From: Clostridia bacterium
GTDB taxonomy: Bacteria; Bacillota_A; Clostridia; Peptostreptococcales; Anaerovoracaceae
Length of the DNA stretch: 6,402 bases
Direction: 5' to 3'
Assembly: GCA_024403175.1 (NCBI GenBank)
Contig: JAKSSI010000081.1
Coordinates: 1-6,402 of the forward strand
Below, piece after piece: positions 4,761 through 6,402 of this stretch. Position 1 is the stretch's first letter, and each line of letters begins with the position of its first letter. Made by a program: the position numbers and the translations under genes. The notes under the pieces are model-generated. The model made no database searches. It saw only the letters and a program-made list of their open reading frames with translations, and had not been told where the DNA came from.

Positions 4761-5858
4761 ATGCCAAATAAAGAATATATGTTAAGAGCCATAGAACTGG
4801 CTAAAAAGGGCGCAGGCTTTACTAATCCAAATCCTTTGGTAGGTGCGGTTATAGTAAAGGGCGGCAGAATTATAGGGGAAGGGTACCATGAAATCTATGG
4901 TTCCTTGCATGCTGAGCGAAATGCCCTTAAAAACCTTACAGAATCAGCTGAAGGCGCTGAAATGTATGTAACACTTGAACCTTGTTGTCATCATGGTAAG
5001 CAGCCTCCTTGCACAGATGCAGTTATAGCATCTGGTATTAAGAAGATATATGTTGGGTCGGCGGATCCAAACCCTTTGGTGGCAGGCAAAGGCATTGAAA
5101 TTTTAAGAAATGCGGGTATTGAAGTAATAGATGGCTTTATGAGGGAAGAATGCGACGAATTAAACCCAGTGTTCTTCCACTTCATAAGCAAGAGCGAACC
5201 TTATGTAGTGCTTAAGTATGCTATGACTGCAGATGGCAAAATAGCCACAAAAACGGGCAAATCACAGTGGATAACAGGTGAAGAGGCAAGATTGCACGTA
5301 CAGGAGCTTAGAGCTCTCTATCCGGGGATTTTGGTGGGTATAGGAACAGTTTTAGCTGACAATCCAATGCTTAACTGCCGCTTAGAAGGAAAGCGTAGCC
5401 CAAAGCGTATAGTACTTGATACAAAGCTTCGAATTCCTGAAGATTCAAAGCTGGTACAAACCGCTAAGGATTATTCACTGATTGTGGTGTGCGGACCAGA
5501 AATAAGCGAAGAAAAGAAGGCTTTATTAGAGGATAAGGGCGTAGAAATTGTACAAGTTGGGCTTGAAGATGGCCATGTAATCATAAATGAAGCACTTGTA
5601 GAACTTGGCAAAAGAAAGATTGATGCAATCTTGGTAGAAGGCGGTAGTAACATAAACTGGTCTTTTGTAAACTCCAAGAAAGTTAATGCAATTTACACTT
5701 ATGTAGGGGCAAAAGTCTTTGGAGGCGCTGCAAAATTTAGCCCAGTTGGCGGAAGCGGCGTTGAAGAAGTTGAAGATGCTCTTATTCTTACAAATCCGAA
5801 AGTAACTTGCTTTGGAAATGATGTGCTTATTCACTACGAAGCAGGATTTAAGGAGTAA
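4761..5858 (+). CDS. ribD: Bifunctional riboflavin biosynthesis deaminase/reductase RibD
   Basis: This 365-residue cytosolic enzyme performs two steps of riboflavin synthesis: deamination of the diaminopyrimidine nucleotide made from GTP, then NADPH-dependent reduction of the ribosyl side chain to the ribitylamino uracil phosphate. The deaminase domain (1-145) has NPNPLVGAVIV (22-32), HAE (50-52, zinc ligand H50 and catalytic E52) and PCCHHGKQPPC (74-84, zinc ligands C75 and C84), then ADPNPLVAGKGI. The reductase domain (146-365) has KYAMTADGKIAT (152-163), SQWITGEEAR (168-177), GIGTVLADNP (193-202) and LVEGG (291-295). Length is typical. The start at 4761 is chosen because MLRAIELA follows, as in known RibD proteins, and GGAG (4749-4752) is 8 bases upstream. 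The frame is open to a TTG at 4695, but that extension would encode the terminator-like hairpin and is unlikely. ribE follows after 3 bases, and expression should be governed by the upstream FMN riboswitch. Confidence 0.97.
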   Translation: MPNKEYMLRAIELAKKGAGFTNPNPLVGAVIVKGGRIIGEGYHEIYGSLHAERNALKNLTESAEGAEMYVTLEPCCHHGKQPPCTDAVIASGIKKIYVGSADPNPLVAGKGIEILRNAGIEVIDGFMREECDELNPVFFHFISKSEPYVVLKYAMTADGKIATKTGKSQWITGEEARLHVQELRALYPGILVGIGTVLADNPMLNCRLEGKRSPKRIVLDTKLRIPEDSKLVQTAKDYSLIVVCGPEISEEKKALLEDKGVEIVQVGLEDGHVIINEALVELGKRKIDAILVEGGSNINWSFVNSKKVNAIYTYVGAKVFGGAAKFSPVGGSGVEEVEDALILTNPKVTCFGNDVLIHYEAGFKE

Positions 5859-5861
5859 AAA

Positions 5862-6402
5862 ATGTTTACCGGAATAGTTGAAGAAAAAGGAAAATTGGCA
5901 AAGGTTCTAAGCGGCCAGGAATCAGGCAGCATAGATATTAAAGCCAATGTTGTATTAGAAGGTACCAAGATAGGCGATAGTATAGCCGTTAACGGTGTGT
6001 GCCTTACGGTTACTTCTTTAAGAGGCGATGGCTTTACAGCAGACGTAATGCCTGAAACTCTTAGAAGAACCAATCTTGGAAAGCTGCCTATAGGGGCTGA
6101 AGTAAATCTCGAAAGAGCTATGGCAGCCGGCGGAAGATTTGGTGGTCATATAGTTAGTGGTCATATAGATGGCACAGGTACTATTAAGACTCTAAAACCA
6201 GAAGGAAATGCGGTTTGGGTATCTATAAATGCGGGCCCTGAAATACTGCACCTGGTGGTTGAAAAAGGGTCGATTTGTATAGATGGCATAAGCCTTACAG
6301 TGGCTTATGTAGACGACAGCGAGTTTAGGGTTTCGATTATTCCTCATACAGGGGCTGAAACCACACTGCTTAAGAAAAAGGCTGGCGACATAGTAAACCT
6401 TG
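5862..6402 (+). CDS. ribE: Riboflavin synthase alpha subunit, 3' truncated by the window
   Basis: The first 180 residues of a roughly 210-residue enzyme are present, and the frame runs off the end of the window. It dismutates two molecules of 6,7-dimethyl-8-ribityllumazine to riboflavin and a pyrimidine that is recycled. The tandem lumazine-binding barrels are visible. Barrel 1 starts MFTGIVEE and has GDSIAVNGVCLTV (38-50) and NLERAM (82-87). Barrel 2 starts GGHIVSGHIDG (94-104) and repeats the pattern with KGSICIDGISLTV (135-147) and IIPHT (159-163). The Shine-Dalgarno AAGGAG (5850-5855) overlaps the last codons of ribD, six bases before the ATG, so translation of the two genes is probably coupled. 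The genes expected next in Clostridia (ribBA, ribH) are beyond the window. The symbol follows Bacillus-type naming; the E. coli name is ribC. Confidence 0.96.
   Translation, partial: MFTGIVEEKGKLAKVLSGQESGSIDIKANVVLEGTKIGDSIAVNGVCLTVTSLRGDGFTADVMPETLRRTNLGKLPIGAEVNLERAMAAGGRFGGHIVSGHIDGTGTIKTLKPEGNAVWVSINAGPEILHLVVEKGSICIDGISLTVAYVDDSEFRVSIIPHTGAETTLLKKKAGDIVNL

Noticed and set aside
1748..5858. A combined flavin system linking the flavin reductase with the riboflavin operon
   Set aside because: The two are separated by two membrane genes and at least two promoter candidates. Sharing a flavin cofactor is not enough to claim one system.

Overview
The window looks like chromosomal DNA of a fermentative, low-to-moderate GC anaerobe of the Firmicutes, probably class Clostridia. 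The evidence is the glycyl radical enzyme (oxygen-sensitive chemistry), strong purine-rich Shine-Dalgarno sites, a Gram-positive style transcription-attenuating FMN riboswitch, and frequent AGA, ACA and CCA codons. The genus cannot be named from the sequence alone. All genes seen are on the + strand.

Layout: (1) 2-793, the C-terminal third of a glycyl radical enzyme whose 5' part lies outside the window. (2) 807-1736, a compact solitary beta-class DNA methyltransferase, starting 13 bases after the enzyme's stop and directly on a TATAAT box, followed 11 bases later by a flavoredoxin-like FMN-binding flavin reductase (1748-2395). (3) 2422-3597, a divergent member of the dicarboxylate/amino acid:cation symporter family with its own likely promoter, followed by an MscS-type mechanosensitive channel (3634-4443). 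(4) 4444-4760, a leader with a promoter candidate, a clear FMN riboswitch (RFN element), a strong intrinsic terminator and a second terminator-like hairpin. (5) ribD (4761-5858) and the start of riboflavin synthase ribE (5862 to the window end), which this riboswitch should control.

How the parts work together: FMN made downstream of RibD/RibE would bind the leader RNA and stop transcription before ribD. The flavin reductase upstream also uses FMN but is in a different transcription unit, so the link is only thematic. The symporter and MscS genes probably form a two-gene unit. Two expression classes are visible in codon use: the glycyl radical enzyme, symporter and MscS use AAG for nearly every lysine (18/18, 17/18 and 15/16 by my count), while the methyltransferase uses AAA for about half.

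I see no clearly new multi-gene system. The points most worth checking are the altered cation- and substrate-binding motifs in the symporter, the methyltransferase start that coincides with a promoter -10 box, the MscS start codon inside a hairpin, and the tandem terminators behind the riboswitch. No tRNA, rRNA, CRISPR array, insertion sequence or transposase was seen.
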